Shown: piece by piece, positions 36,201 to 46,918 of the stretch
Numbering within the stretch: the first letter of the stretch is position 1
How the letters are laid out: each line of letters begins with the position of its first letter
Assembly: GCF_933775445.1 (NCBI RefSeq)
Contig: NC_065873.1
Span: 16,058,001 to 16,122,000, forward strand
Source: Argentina anserina
Lineage: Eukaryota > Streptophyta > Magnoliopsida > Rosales > Rosaceae
Direction of reading: 5' to 3'
Length of the DNA: 64,000 nt
Notes under the pieces: generated by a model
What the model saw: the letters and a program-made list of their open reading frames with translations, nothing else
What the model was told of the DNA's origin: nothing
Databases searched by the model: none
Position numbers and translations under genes: made by a program

Positions 36201-39200
36201 ATGTCCCGCGGTGAAATCGAATGTCTAGCTGATTGCGGAACCACCCACACTGTCCTACGGCACATGCAGTTGTTCACGGATCTAGTGTTTTCGACTTCTT
36301 CGATGACTACAATGATTGGCTCGAAATCCATCATTCAAGGAAGAGGCACTGCTTCTTTCATGTTGCCTGATGGTACGACTCTTAACGTCGTAGACGCTCT
36401 TTATGCGCCGAAGTCTCCCCGCACCTTGCTAAGTTTTAAGGACATACGTGCCAATGGTTTTCACCTCGATACTTATGTTGAGAATGGAGAGGAATATCTT
36501 TGCGTTACCTCTGAGAAAGCAGGCCATCGCCGCATCTTAGAGAAGATGAAGAGTCTTGGGAATGGTTTGTATCTTACTTCCATTCGGATCTTTGAATCAT
36601 ATGCGGTTGAACGCAACTTTTGTGATTCAGACTCTTATATGCTTTGGCATGCCCGTCTCGGGCACCCTGGACGTGATATGATGATTAGAATTCTTAAGAA
36701 TTCACATGGTCATCCATTTTTCAAGTCCCGGAAGCGATTGGAGGATCACCTCACCCGTGCTCCGCACGGTGAGGCCGTGCCGACCCATGCACCGCATGGT
36801 GAGGCCGAGCATACCTCACTCGGCAGCTCCACGGCTTTCATGCCGTCGGTGGCGGCATCCCCTCCTTCACAGGAGCTTGTGATGCCTCCCGTGCTTTCAC
36901 ATGCCTCCATGACAATTTCTGATGCCCATCGCTCGTTTTGCAAAGCTTGTTCTCTTGCTAAATTTCAAGGAAGTCCTTCTTTTGCTAAGGCTTCAACCGA
37001 GAACATTCCATTCTTACAACGTATCCAAGGTGACATTTGTGGACCTATTCAACCAGAATGCGGACCTTTTCGATATTTTATGGTATTGGTTGATGCATCG
37101 ACGCGTTGGTCACACGTCGCATTGCTATCCACAAGGAATGCTGCATTTGCTAAGTTATTAGCTGAGATCATCAAACTTCAGGCTCACCACCCCGATTATA
37201 CTATCAAATCCATTCGTTTGGATAATGTTGGAGAATTCACCTCCAAAACTTTTGATGATTACTGCATGTCTATTGGGATCGAAGTTGAACATCCCGTTCC
37301 TCATGTTCATTCACAGAACGGTCTAGCAGAGGCTACCATCAAGCGTATTCAGCTTGTTGCTCGGGCAATGGTTATGGGTACTAACCTGCCGGTCTCTGCG
37401 TGGGGATATGCAGTGTTGCATGCAGCGACACTTATTCGTTTCCGACCCGCGGCTAACCAAGCGTTTAGTGCGTACCAGATGGTAACTGGTTACGAACCCA
37501 ATATTTCACACTTACGCATCTTTGGTTGCGCCGTTTATGTGCCTATTACGCCTCCGCTGCGTACTAAGATGGGTCCTCAGAGACGATTAGGTATCTATGT
37601 TGGCTATAATTCCCCAACGATTGTCCGCTACTTAGAACCAACCACCGGAGATCTCTTTACTGCAAGATTTGCAGATTGTCACTTTGATGAGACATGCTTC
37701 CCGTCGTTAGGGGGAGATGGGAATGTTATCATTCCAAATGAACGTCAGGAATTGACGTGGTGTGTCCCCACTATGTCTCATTATGATCCCCGCACTGCTC
37801 AAAGTGAGTTAGGAGTGCAACGCATTATCGACCTCCAGAAAGTCGCGGATTCGATGCCCGACGGCTTTGTAGATATTGCTAAAGTGACGAGATCAAACAT
37901 ACCCGCTGCGAACGTACCGGCACGGTTGGATGTCCCGAAATACGGGCGTGGAAGACAAGCTCCTGGACCTAGCAACGTTGGCACCGCCCCTGACAGTGGG
38001 ACGGAGGCCGACGGCGGCACCACCGTACGTCGTGGTGTTGCCGGCGCCCCTTGTGGCGACGATGCTGAGATGGCCCAGCATGGAGCAGCTTCGGCCTCGG
38101 CTCCTCAAAGAAAAAGGGGAAGACCGATAAACTCTAGGGATTCAAAACCTAGAAAGAAGCGAATGACTAAGGCACAGCGCGTCATCAACGATGAATCACC
38201 ATCGTATGAAGTTGTCTCTGATTACAGCTATGTCCATGAATCAACTCAAGTGTTTCCGTGGGACGCTATGAAACCTTGTTTGATGCCAGAGAACAACGAA
38301 ATATCAGTGAACTACACAAGTGAGCAGTCGGTCCGAAACCGAGCCACTACATGCATTGATGACGTTTTCGCTTATTCCGTCGCACATGAGATCATGTCTG
38401 AAGACGACGTTGAACCTCGCTCTGTAGCTGAATGCGAACGCAGAGCAGATTGGCCGAAGTGGAACGAAGCAATCCAGGTAGAACTTGACTCATTAGCGAA
38501 GCGAGAAGTCTTCGGAAAGGTTGAATTGACTCCAAGAGATGTCAAACATGTTGGACATAAATGGGTCTTCGTTCGTAAGCGAAATGAGATGAACGAGATC
38601 GTGCGTCATAAGGCAAGACTCGTGGCGCAAGGATTCTCACAACGACCTGGTATTGACTATGAAGAGACTTATTCTCCTGTTATGGACATCATTACCTTCC
38701 GCTACCTTATTAGTCTGGTAGTGTCCGAAAGACTAAACATGCAGCTTATGGATGTGGTCACAGCTTATCTCTATGGGGATCTTGACGCAGAGATATACAT
38801 GAAAGCTCCTGAGGGACTACCTTTACCTCCATCAAGTGCCTCCAGACCACGGAGTGCTCATGCAGTCAGATTACGTCGTTCGTTGTACGGGTTAAAGCAA
38901 TCCGGAAGAATGTGGTACAATCGGTTGCATCAATACTTGGTGAGAAGGGGTTACAAGAATGATGAACTATGCCCATGCGTGTTCATACGAAAGACAAATT
39001 CCGGATTCGTCATCGTTGCGGTCTACGTTGATGACATGAACATAATCGGCACTCTTGATGAGATTGAAGAGACCGTGTCTTATCTGAAGTCGGAATTTGA
39101 GATGAAAGACCTAGGGAGGACGAAATTTTGTCTCGGCCTTGAGCTTGTGCATAGGGCCGACGGCATCTTAGTGCATCAGTCAAATTACACGCAGAAGATG

Positions 39201-40187
39201 CTTCGACGTTTCAATATGGATCTATGCAGTCCATTGTCTACTCCCATGGTCGTCCGAAGTCTAGATATCAAGAAGGATCCCTTCCGTCCTAAAGAGGATG
39301 ATGAAGACGTTCTTGGTCTTGAAGTTCCATACCTTAGTGCGATTGGGGCACTATTGTATCTTGCTCAATGCACTAGACCGGACATATCTTTCGCAGTAAA
39401 CTTATTGGCTAGATTTAGCTCCGCACCTACGCTACGTCATTGGAATGGAATCAAGCATTTGTTTCGATACTTGAAAGGTTCCCTTGACATGGGATTGTTC
39501 TACCCCTATTGCAGAGAGAACACCGCCACGGTATCTCCCCACACCACCGCCGTCACCGACCCCGGCCTTGCCGCCGTACGCCGCAGCGACGCCGCCGGCC
39601 GCCATGGCGTGGAGACCGTGCGCGGTGCCGAGAGCAGCCACCGGTCCCGTGCAGCTCTTTCCCCCGATGCAAAGACTCCAAACAACTTGTTAGTTGGTTA
39701 TGCCGACGCAGGGTACCTCTCTGACCCTCACAAGGCTCGTTCTCAAACCGGTTATGTGTTTACCATTGGGAATACGGCGATATCTTGGAGATCCACAAAG
39801 CAATCTCTTGTTGCTACTTCTTCGAATCACGCGGAGATCATCGCTCTCCATGAAGCAGTGAAAGAATGTGTTTGGCTACGATCACTTGTTCGCCATATTC
39901 GTGATTCTTGTGGATTAGTCTCTACAACTGATCAACCTACGTGCATTTATGAAGATAATGCTGCTTGCATAGAGCAGACGAAGTTAGGTTTCATCAAGGG
40001 AGACAACACCAAGCATATTTCGCCTAAGTTCTTCTACAACGTTCAACAACAGAAGTTCTTGAATGTTCAGATCAATCAAGTGAGTTCAGAATCCAATGTT
40101 GCGGATTTGTTCACCAAGTCTTTGCCTAAATCTACTTTTGTGAAACATGTGAAGAGCATTGGCATGCGTCGTTTATCGGAACACTAG
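36201..40187 (+). CDS. Copia pol polyprotein (family A)
   Basis: 1328-residue uninterrupted pol of a Ty1/Copia element. Order: aspartic protease (catalytic D11 in ADCGTTHT), GAG-pre-integrase with LWHARLGHPG (148-157), a His/Pro/Ala-rich insert of about 70 residues before the zinc cysteines FCKACS, and the integrase core (GDICGP, RLDNVGEF, NGLAEATIKR supplying the D, D and E). Then reverse transcriptase (HKWVFVRKRN, LVAQGFSQRPG, RSLYGLKQ, active site YVDD 942-945) and RNase H (YADAGYLSD near 1167, IYEDNAACI, NVADLFTKSLP). A GC-rich insert of about 55 residues (39500-39670) precedes RNase H. All catalytic motifs are present, so the enzyme part may work even though gag is cut by a stop. Confidence 0.95.
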   Translation: MSRGEIECLADCGTTHTVLRHMQLFTDLVFSTSSMTTMIGSKSIIQGRGTASFMLPDGTTLNVVDALYAPKSPRTLLSFKDIRANGFHLDTYVENGEEYLCVTSEKAGHRRILEKMKSLGNGLYLTSIRIFESYAVERNFCDSDSYMLWHARLGHPGRDMMIRILKNSHGHPFFKSRKRLEDHLTRAPHGEAVPTHAPHGEAEHTSLGSSTAFMPSVAASPPSQELVMPPVLSHASMTISDAHRSFCKACSLAKFQGSPSFAKASTENIPFLQRIQGDICGPIQPECGPFRYFMVLVDASTRWSHVALLSTRNAAFAKLLAEIIKLQAHHPDYTIKSIRLDNVGEFTSKTFDDYCMSIGIEVEHPVPHVHSQNGLAEATIKRIQLVARAMVMGTNLPVSAWGYAVLHAATLIRFRPAANQAFSAYQMVTGYEPNISHLRIFGCAVYVPITPPLRTKMGPQRRLGIYVGYNSPTIVRYLEPTTGDLFTARFADCHFDETCFPSLGGDGNVIIPNERQELTWCVPTMSHYDPRTAQSELGVQRIIDLQKVADSMPDGFVDIAKVTRSNIPAANVPARLDVPKYGRGRQAPGPSNVGTAPDSGTEADGGTTVRRGVAGAPCGDDAEMAQHGAASASAPQRKRGRPINSRDSKPRKKRMTKAQRVINDESPSYEVVSDYSYVHESTQVFPWDAMKPCLMPENNEISVNYTSEQSVRNRATTCIDDVFAYSVAHEIMSEDDVEPRSVAECERRADWPKWNEAIQVELDSLAKREVFGKVELTPRDVKHVGHKWVFVRKRNEMNEIVRHKARLVAQGFSQRPGIDYEETYSPVMDIITFRYLISLVVSERLNMQLMDVVTAYLYGDLDAEIYMKAPEGLPLPPSSASRPRSAHAVRLRRSLYGLKQSGRMWYNRLHQYLVRRGYKNDELCPCVFIRKTNSGFVIVAVYVDDMNIIGTLDEIEETVSYLKSEFEMKDLGRTKFCLGLELVHRADGILVHQSNYTQKMLRRFNMDLCSPLSTPMVVRSLDIKKDPFRPKEDDEDVLGLEVPYLSAIGALLYLAQCTRPDISFAVNLLARFSSAPTLRHWNGIKHLFRYLKGSLDMGLFYPYCRENTATVSPHTTAVTDPGLAAVRRSDAAGRHGVETVRGAESSHRSRAALSPDAKTPNNLLVGYADAGYLSDPHKARSQTGYVFTIGNTAISWRSTKQSLVATSSNHAEIIALHEAVKECVWLRSLVRHIRDSCGLVSTTDQPTCIYEDNAACIEQTKLGFIKGDNTKHISPKFFYNVQQQKFLNVQINQVSSESNVADLFTKSLPKSTFVKHVKSIGMRRLSEH

Positions 40188-40363
40188 AGTTTGGTAGACT
40201 TCAGGGGGAGTCTACATCACATGTTAAGATCCTTAAGTAGTTGGTGCGTTGTGCTCTTTTTCCCTTCGATCAAGCTTTTGTTTTACCCAAGAGGTTTTTG
40301 TTTTGCTTGACAAGGTTTTTACCGAGGCAACGATGTGTGCACCATGCAACCTAGGCATGCGAC

Positions 40364-40374
40364 ACAAGGGGGAG
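40364..40374 (+). promoter_or_regulatory. Polypurine tract of Copia family A
   Basis: ACAAGGGGGAG directly precedes the right LTR, the place for plus-strand DNA priming. Confidence 0.8.
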
Positions 40375-40559
40375 TGTTCCGGGAGAATTACTATTCTACC
40401 CTTGTGTGTGTCTTAGCCTAATAGGTTTCCTGTTAGGAGATAGATTAACATCTCCGTAGTAGATTAGGACTCCGAATCTTACGGGATTGTGGTGTTGTAA
40501 ATGCCTATATATAGGCCCCCATATCATTCAATAAGATACAAGTATTTCATCCTCAAACA
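40375..40559 (+). repeat. Right LTR, Copia family A
   Basis: 185 bp, two substitutions away from the left LTR, followed by the AAAAT target duplication at 40560-40564. Confidence 0.95.
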
Positions 40560-40705
40560 AAAATCACTTAAGTGAAACACTTGCTACAATGTTTTTTTTT
40601 CGAAACATGTTATTGATTTATATATTTATTATTTTAGGTGATATGATATGTTAAAAGATATTAGAAAAATATAAATAAATACATTGAAAATTAAAAATAA
40701 ATATT

Positions 40706-40922
40706 TGTTCCGGGAGAATTATTATTCTACCATTGTGTGTGTCTTAGCCTTATTAGGTTTCCTGTTAGAGATAGATTCGCATCTCTGTAATAGATTATGA
40801 TTCCGAATCCTACGAGATTGTGGTTATATAATGCCTATATATAGGCCACATTATCAATCAATAAACGGTTACGTTCTGTTCCATTACGTCGTTATTATTC
40901 TCGTTTTGTTCCTCCTCCAACA
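40706..40922 (+). repeat. Related LTR with a different 3' part
   Basis: Starts TGTTCCGGGAGAATTATTAT and follows the family A LTR to about 40862, but then has its own end (ACGGTTACGTTCTGTTCC ... CCTCCAACA). It looks like a solo LTR of a sister subfamily. The 3' boundary is uncertain because no target duplication was found (ATATT on the left, ATGTG on the right). Confidence 0.7.
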
Positions 40923-40933
40923 ATGTGTACATA

Positions 40934-40961
40934 TAAATATATATATATATATATATATACA
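40934..40961. repeat. TA microsatellite
   Basis: Alternating TA run between two LTR fragments in the centre of the split TIR element. Confidence 0.8.
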
Positions 40962-41039
40962 CAACACACTATTTTAATGGGTGAGTATGTTGAATATATA
41001 ATTCGAAGTAGGGTTAAATATGTAGAAAAAAGATGTAAA

Positions 41040-41224
41040 TGATGCAGGATGAAATAACTGTATATTTATTGAATGATATGTGTGTCTATATATAGGCATT
41101 ACAAAACCACAATCTCGTAGGATTCAGAGTCATAATCTATTACATAGATGTTAATCTATCTCCTAACAGGAAACCTATTAGGCTAAGACACACACAATGG
41201 TAGAGTAGTAATTCTCCCGGAACA
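41040..41224 (-). repeat. Solo LTR of Copia family A, with target duplication
   Basis: 185 bp on the minus strand, similar to the family A LTR over its whole length (TGTTCCGGGAGAATTACTAC on the minus strand). It is flanked on both sides by GTAAA (41035-41039 and 41225-41229). A single LTR with a perfect 5-bp duplication is the footprint of LTR-LTR recombination. Confidence 0.9.
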
Positions 41225-41500
41225 GTAAATAACTAATTTGATTAAAAAAATAATCCTCATTTTAAAGAATATTTTTATTTATCTTTAAGAAAAATATAAA
41301 TAGAAAATGACAACATACCCCTCATGTGCATAACATGTGACGCAAAATTGGATAGAAACAGTTAAATTTAACGGATGAGGTGCAAATCGGTAATTTTTAC
41401 CAAGTTTAGGAGGTAAATTGACTCAAATACAAGTTTGAGGTACAAATTGACAATTTTAACCAAATTTAAGGTGTATTTTAGCAATTTTGTCTAAATTAAA

Positions 41501-42408
41501 ATTGTGATTAGTCTCAATCTTATATAGAACACATTGATATTATGAAAAGAGTCAAACCTTTATGAATACACATAGTAACTTTTCTGATTGTTAATTGAGA
41601 ATCACCAACCGAAGTCTACTTCACTCACATGGCCTCATTGATGGAGTTTGGTGGGGAAGGAGAAGCAATAGAACACTAGAGCTTAGACAACTCTCTTCAA
41701 CTTAGAACCTAAAAAAACCCATAAAGCAAAAGGTGGTCAACGCACCTTAGAGATAGAAAGATGGCTATATCTTCCTCTAATGCAAAATACTTTCAACATA
41801 ACTTATATGAGTATATCTTTTCAAGCTAAACCCCTTGATGGAATACACTATCTTTTTATCGACTTGCGGGTAATATATTTGGTCATGTTGTTTGGATGGT
41901 TCTAATATATATTTAAGAGTTATGATATTACTGTGTTTAGCTTTTCTAAATTCGTTAGTTGTTTTTTAATAGCAAATGTGGAATTATTTGTATCGGAATA
42001 CTACGTGACACTTCTACCAATTAATCATATTATTTCATTGTGATAAACAATGCACACGTACTTATTCTCGTCTTTGACTTCCTCAATCCATACAAAGGCC
42101 CAAGAAAAGAAAATTATCAGATGAAAAATATATGAGATAGAAACGAATTTTCAAAGTTGTTAGATTGAACATATGAAAGATTCATTAGCATGTCCACCAA
42201 ACACAAATGGAAATAATTACTCCAATTCCCATCTGGTTATTATCACAGGCTCAAAACTGATATTAGTACCAATGTAACGATATCAAAGTACCGACGCTAA
42301 ATGTCTTGGATAAATTTGAGCATTCTCTACTCCCGACGGGGACTTAATTCTCCAATTAATTTTGAAGTGCCAATGTATATATGTACTGTGCAGAATAAGA
42401 AGATTATA
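41501..42408. other. Intergenic, no gene seen
   Basis: Between the split TIR element and the 3' flank of HMGR copy 3. No coding match. Confidence 0.4.
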
Positions 42409-42475
42409 TTTCTGAAGAAATTTACAAAGTGATCAATATACAAAAAATTTCGAGATCAAAGGGTTGCAATCTCTC

Positions 42476-44260
42476 TTAAGCAGAAGAAACTGCTGTGACA
42501 TCTTTGTTAGATCTATTGTACTTCATGTGGCTCTTGACTAGCTGTCCAGCTGCAATAGCAGACATAAGAGATAGCTCTCCAGCAAGAACAGAGCCAGCTA
42601 CAACACTAGCCAATTGCCTTGCGTTTGATCCCGGCGCTTCTCTGTTAGCTCCCTTCACTCCAAGCAAGTTCAAACAAGCAGACTGAGATGCAAGTTGAGT
42701 TCCTCCCCCTACGGTGCCGACCTCAATTGAAGGCATGGTCACTGAGATGTGAAGATCCTTTCCGTCATTTATGGCTTCCATCATGGTGATGCAATGAGAA
42801 CTTTCAATGTTCTGAGCAGGGTCTTGACCAGTAGCGAGGTAGACTGCGGAAACAATGTTGCTGGCATGTGCATTGAAACCACCAAGAGCACCAGCAACTG
42901 CAGAACCAGTTAGGTTCTTGAGCATGTTAAGCTCCACTAATGCGGCCACATTAGTTTTCAACACCTTAGTCACTATCTCTCCCTTGATCACAGCCTCACA
43001 AACTACAGACTTGCCACGGCCTTCGATCCAGTTCACAGCAGCAGGCTTTTTGTCAGAGCAGTAGTTACCGGAAATGCCAATGACATCCATGTCAGGAAAG
43101 TCATTCAGGAGGAAGTCGAGGACATTCTGAACACCTTTAGAGACCATGTTCATCCCCATAGCATCACCGGTGCTGCAGCAGAACCTCATGTAGAGGTTCT
43201 TCCCTGCAACAGCACATTTAACTGTCTGAAGTCGACCAAATCTGCTTGACTTGTTGAAAACCATGGATATAGTTTCGTAGTTAGCAGGGTCTTCCATGAA
43301 GAACTTCAACTCCGCCGCTCGTTTAGCAGAATTGAATCTGACAACTGGTGCTCTGGTCATTCCATCCTTTAATAGCACACTGGAAGCTCCACCAGACAAG
43401 TTGATAGCTTTGCAACCACGGTTGGTACTAGCCACCAAGCAACCTTCAGTTGTAGCCATGGGAACAGAAAACTCTCTTCCATCAAGCATAAGAGGCCCAG
43501 CGATCCCAACAGGAATGGTGATATACCCAACTGGCATCTCGCAGCATTGACCCAAAATAGACTCGTAATCGAATCCCTCCAAAGGCAAACCCTCAAGTGA
43601 CTTGCCTGTAACTCTCTGCAAAGCCTCACGCCTAATAGAAGCTGCTCTCTTGCAATCCCCGAGCTTTGTCTCGAGTGAGTATGAAGGAATGGTTCCAGCC
43701 ACAACAGCCTTGATAATCTCTTCATCTTCTTCGGTTGGTGTTGTAGTCTCGATCATTGCCTTTTCTTCAAACACTTTTGGTTCAACTTTAGGAGCAGCTT
43801 TTGGTGATGCAATCGGGGCCATTTTGGGAATTGAACAATCAAGTGCCTGGCCACAAGGAACTTTGCGAGCGTCCTCCTTAAAAATAATCTCTTCATCATC
43901 GTCGGCAGCCCAAATGTCATTACTAGGCTGGAGAATGAGAGACTGAACGAAATCCATGCCGAAGAAGCCAAGGAGGTAGATGAAGGATGCTACAAACGCA
44001 ATGATGGCAACGATCTCGGAGAGATCGATGACATGTAGAGGAGTGTTGGTACGGATCTTCTCACGCCAGCTTGTAAGCAAGAAGTATACGACGGAGAAAA
44101 AGAGAGCGAAGAAGACCGCATTTGTCAGGTACAGAGGAAAAGGCAAGGCGTCTGAGGCCTTGACGCCATCCTTTTCATGGTCGGCAAACTTGACCTTCAT
44201 TTTCAAAGGCTTGCCTGACTTGGTGTTGTGCTCCATCGCCGATCTCTTTCCGACTTCCAT
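42476..44260 (-). CDS. HMGR: HMG-CoA reductase, copy 3
   Basis: 594-residue intronless HMG-CoA reductase, start ATG 44258-44260 ([10 protein letters not shown]). The same layout as copy 2: short cytosolic N-terminus, two hydrophobic segments ([13 protein letters not shown] and [17 protein letters not shown]), variable acidic linker, then the catalytic domain with [52 protein letters not shown] and catalytic His578 in SHMKYNRS. All catalytic residues are present and no frame damage is seen. Its 3' flank resembles copy 1 and its promoter resembles copy 4, so it appears to be a hub of the local duplications. Confidence 0.97.
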   Translation of the reverse strand: MEVGKRSAMEHNTKSGKPLKMKVKFADHEKDGVKASDALPFPLYLTNAVFFALFFSVVYFLLTSWREKIRTNTPLHVIDLSEIVAIIAFVASFIYLLGFFGMDFVQSLILQPSNDIWAADDDEEIIFKEDARKVPCGQALDCSIPKMAPIASPKAAPKVEPKVFEEKAMIETTTPTEEDEEIIKAVVAGTIPSYSLETKLGDCKRAASIRREALQRVTGKSLEGLPLEGFDYESILGQCCEMPVGYITIPVGIAGPLMLDGREFSVPMATTEGCLVASTNRGCKAINLSGGASSVLLKDGMTRAPVVRFNSAKRAAELKFFMEDPANYETISMVFNKSSRFGRLQTVKCAVAGKNLYMRFCCSTGDAMGMNMVSKGVQNVLDFLLNDFPDMDVIGISGNYCSDKKPAAVNWIEGRGKSVVCEAVIKGEIVTKVLKTNVAALVELNMLKNLTGSAVAGALGGFNAHASNIVSAVYLATGQDPAQNIESSHCITMMEAINDGKDLHISVTMPSIEVGTVGGGTQLASQSACLNLLGVKGANREAPGSNARQLASVVAGSVLAGELSLMSAIAAGQLVKSHMKYNRSNKDVTAVSSA

Positions 44261-44426
44261 CTTAAGTACGTTGGATGTTTAAGATTCCAAACAATCAGCC
44301 GGGGAAATCGAAGAGAGAAAGGTGAGCTTTGGAAAACTGAACAACTGAACAGGGCTTGTATGTGTTGCTGTTCTTGTTGTTTTCTTTGTTGGTTTGAGTT
44401 TGATATAGAATGGAAGGAGGAAGCTG

Positions 44427-44435
44427 TATATATAG
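44427..44435 (-). promoter_or_regulatory. TATA box of HMGR copy 3
   Basis: CCAGCACTATATATACAG on the minus strand, about 170 bp upstream of the ATG. The same wording occurs at copy 1. Confidence 0.65.
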
Positions 44436-44472
44436 TGCTGGTTGCGAAGAGTTGATAGGCGTGTAAGTAAGG

Positions 44473-44510
44473 GCTCGCGTGCGAAGTAGGAAGCTACATA
44501 CAGGGTCATC
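44473..44510 (-). promoter_or_regulatory. Conserved 38-bp promoter block, HMGR copy 3
   Basis: On the minus strand this reads GATGACCCT, two variable bases, ATG, one variable base, then AGCTTCCTACTTCGCACGCG and AGC. It matches 60491-60528 upstream of copy 4 at 35 of 38 positions, far better than the surrounding promoter. It lies about 40 bp upstream of the TATA box. Probably a transcription-factor binding module; the factor is unknown. Confidence 0.7.
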
Positions 44511-45385
44511 TCTGAGAATAAGTAAACAGTCAAACGAGTACACCTATTAATTTATTATTCCATTTGGGCAAAAACAAAATTTGAAAAACATATTAATTTA
44601 AGACATTTCTCGGCAATTTCTTACTCTCCGGTATATCTTCGCTTACTATATTGCTTGCTGTGTGCGCATATATTGAAGCCAGCCTATGCTCAATAATTTG
44701 ACGAAATAAAATATTAACGGTCAAGGTCTCTCCACCACGACAGAACCCTATCCAAATCGTGTTAGTGCTGTGAGCTACTGAGGCCATTTTAGAGATTTTA
44801 AATTTTAATGACAATAGTTTTTTACACATTTTTGACATGTTTTTTTATTTTATTTTTTGTTTACCACACTTTTGTTTCATCCAGTGTTATTTGAAAGTGC
44901 AAAAAAAAAAAAAAAATTAAACTTGCGGATGATTAGATTAGGGCTGTAAACGGTTCCAAAACAGCTAAAAATAGATGGAACCGTAAACCAAACCGTGTTA
45001 TTTAAACGGTTCGGTTTTTGTATTTTTTAGCACAGGAACCGTTTGGTTGGGTTTCTAACGGTTCCATGATGGTTCCAAAAAAACATTGTCTTAAATTCAA
45101 GACTGATGTTAGTTTGAGTATATCATACTTATAACTGGTGACAAGAAATATGAGAAAATTGGTAATTCGGGATAAGATAATTCCAAATTAGGGCATAGTC
45201 TCTGTCTTCCACTAAATGGGGTATAACTAGTACTTTAGTTTAAAACAGCTTCTCCCTTTTGCAATGTCAAAGAAATTAATATGTATTATATGCATGATTA
45301 GTTAGTACACAAGCAAAGACACAGAGTTTGGGTTATCATCAAGAGAAAGTGAAATATAAAACTAGTTAATAAACCTCTAACTTAC

Positions 45386-45927
45386 CTCCCATCTCCATGG
45401 AACAAACTGATATGGATGTTCATAGTTCTCTTCATCCATGTGGATAGAACTAAAGACACCAAAACACACCATCCTATTGGAATCAAATACCCTGTAAAAT
45501 CCAACATCGAAATCATAAGCAACTCGAAGTGCCTACCCTCATGTACATATAAATATACATATTCATACTTATGAATTTCCACTGTTTTGTTAATTTAAAA
45601 AAACATAGAAAACAGTTGAAGACGTGGTTTTAGTTTAAGTATTAGGTTCTTAGAGTGTAATTCTGACCTTTGATTTCGACATCTCAAAGAGCTTTTCTTC
45701 AAATAGCATTGATAATATTTGCCATTATTAGAGTCTCACTAATCACCTTCAGATCCAAAATCAGCATCCTCAAATTTAGTTTTAGCAAAATAAGAGTAAG
45801 GAATATGCAATATCATGAGCACACTGTAAATAATACATTATGGGACTTACATTTTGAGTAAATGGCAAGGACATGTAATCGTCCACTAATAATCAATCTT
45901 CTGCTCGTTCAACCCCATGTTCTCCTC
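45386..45927 (-). pseudogene. Captured cytochrome P450 exons (CYP90-like)
   Basis: Three consecutive exon pieces with introns kept, read on the minus strand. 45927-45851: EENMGLNEQKIDY, a stop, then in a shifted frame WTDYMSLPFTQ, ended by a GTAAGT donor. 45746-45668: VISETLIMANIIN, stops, RKAL..DVEIK. 45491-45386: GYLIPIGWCVLVS, a frame slip, then HMDEENYEHPYQFVPWRWE, with TTTACAG before and GTAAGT after. These are the I-helix-downstream, K-helix (ETL) and PWRW regions typical of plant clan-85 P450s such as the brassinosteroid CYP90 group. Stops and slips make it non-functional. Retained introns mean genomic DNA was captured, not cDNA. The heme-binding loop is absent. Confidence 0.8.
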
Positions 45928-46828
45928 CTGCACATATATACAGTAATTTGAAAAGGACTCACACTTGAAAATTAAAGCCAGAATTGGACATATTCATCTT
46001 CAGTTTCCTTTCACCAAAATGAGCCATCATCACTACAATTCTTACACATGAAGTATGACAAGTAGATATGTGATTTCAGATTTTGTAAATCTTTGTTTCT
46101 GCCAAAGAAATGAAGTAAGCACAATTACTTTTCTAAAAGGATGTACAATCCATCAGTATGACACAAAAACATTATTCCTCGTCTATACTTACCATAAACT
46201 TCAATTTTCCAACAACGAAATCAGCTGAGAGCGTGGTCACAAATGAAAAATGGACTGGCTGAAATCTAAAGTGGGTGGTTGACTGTTCATATTCTTCTTC
46301 ATCTACACTAACTGCATTGCTTCTCATGTGCGTTGATAAGGAAAAAAGGAGGAAGTCTCTGACTTATCATTTAAGGGATTCTATATCATGTAATCCACTG
46401 TGAAACAGAAGGCATTAGTATTTCAGTTGAGATCACGACTGGGTAATTCAAATAAATAACATACAACATAAATCCTATGAATCTAATTTCACCCCATTTG
46501 AGGAAACTCACATCCACATACACATACACAAGGGTGAATTTCGATTCCAAATCGATAATAACTTGTTACTAACTTGTTGCACATAAGGATCTGACAAACC
46601 CAATTGCAAACTGATGGAAATGCGTCTTCAAAACTCAGCGGAATATCACAATTCCTATCTATCTCTTCTGCCACCACCCCCACCTGCCTTGACGAAAATT
46701 CACTTCACGTCGAATACATTACTTCCACAGTGTGATCAAGACCTGAACCCACGAGATTCTGCCAATTCCGGATGAGTTCCGCAGATTTCCACCGTGGTTT
46801 GTGTGAAATTAGTCGACCACTGCTCTCC

Positions 46829-46918
46829 GTCATTGAAGGAGGCAAAGATGTGAGCGACACCAAAAACATGCTCTCCGTCACGGACATCAGGTCCAAGAGT
46901 AACAGTCTCCTCTTTGGG
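46829..46918 (-). pseudogene. Captured piece of ribosomal protein S14 (uS11)
   Basis: Thirty uninterrupted codons on the minus strand read [19 protein letters not shown] followed by [11 protein letters not shown], essentially the N-terminal part of cytosolic ribosomal protein S14 of plants. A TTTCAG acceptor-like sequence stands just upstream. After ND the S14 sequence stops abruptly and unrelated sequence follows. It sits inside the hAT-like element in the same orientation as the P450 exons. Too short to be functional on its own. Confidence 0.85.

Larger units (their letters stand above)
33267..40559 (+). mobile_element. Nearly intact Copia retrotransposon, family A
   Basis: A 7.29-kb element with two 185-bp LTRs differing at only two positions (G/A in GATTAGCAT/GATTAACAT and C/T in GAATCCTAC/GAATCTTAC). 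It has TG...CA ends and a perfect 5-bp target duplication AAAAT (33262-33266 and 40560-40564), so it is a recent insertion. Order: LTR, primer-binding region (TTATCAGCACG), GC-rich leader, possible leader intron, gag (one in-frame TGA), about 965-bp spacer, uninterrupted pol, polypurine tract, LTR. Gag and pol are separate frames, which is unusual for Copia elements. Confidence 0.95.
33030..41500. mobile_element. TIR element split by Copia insertions
   Basis: The sequence at 33030-33240 is the reverse complement of 41290-41500 at roughly three-quarters identity by eye. Matching words include TTGAGTCAATTTACCTC, TCCGTTAAATTTAA and GTCACATGTTATGCA. The two arms belong to one inverted-repeat element whose short centre (33241-33266, 40560-40705, 40923-41039, 41225-41289) was opened by a full Copia element and two further LTRs. 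Without these the element would be about 800 bp. No transposase. Confidence 0.75.

Noticed and set aside
40706..41224. A small complete retrotransposon made of the two LTRs
   Set aside because: The two LTRs are in opposite orientation, and the right one has its own GTAAA duplication as a solo LTR.
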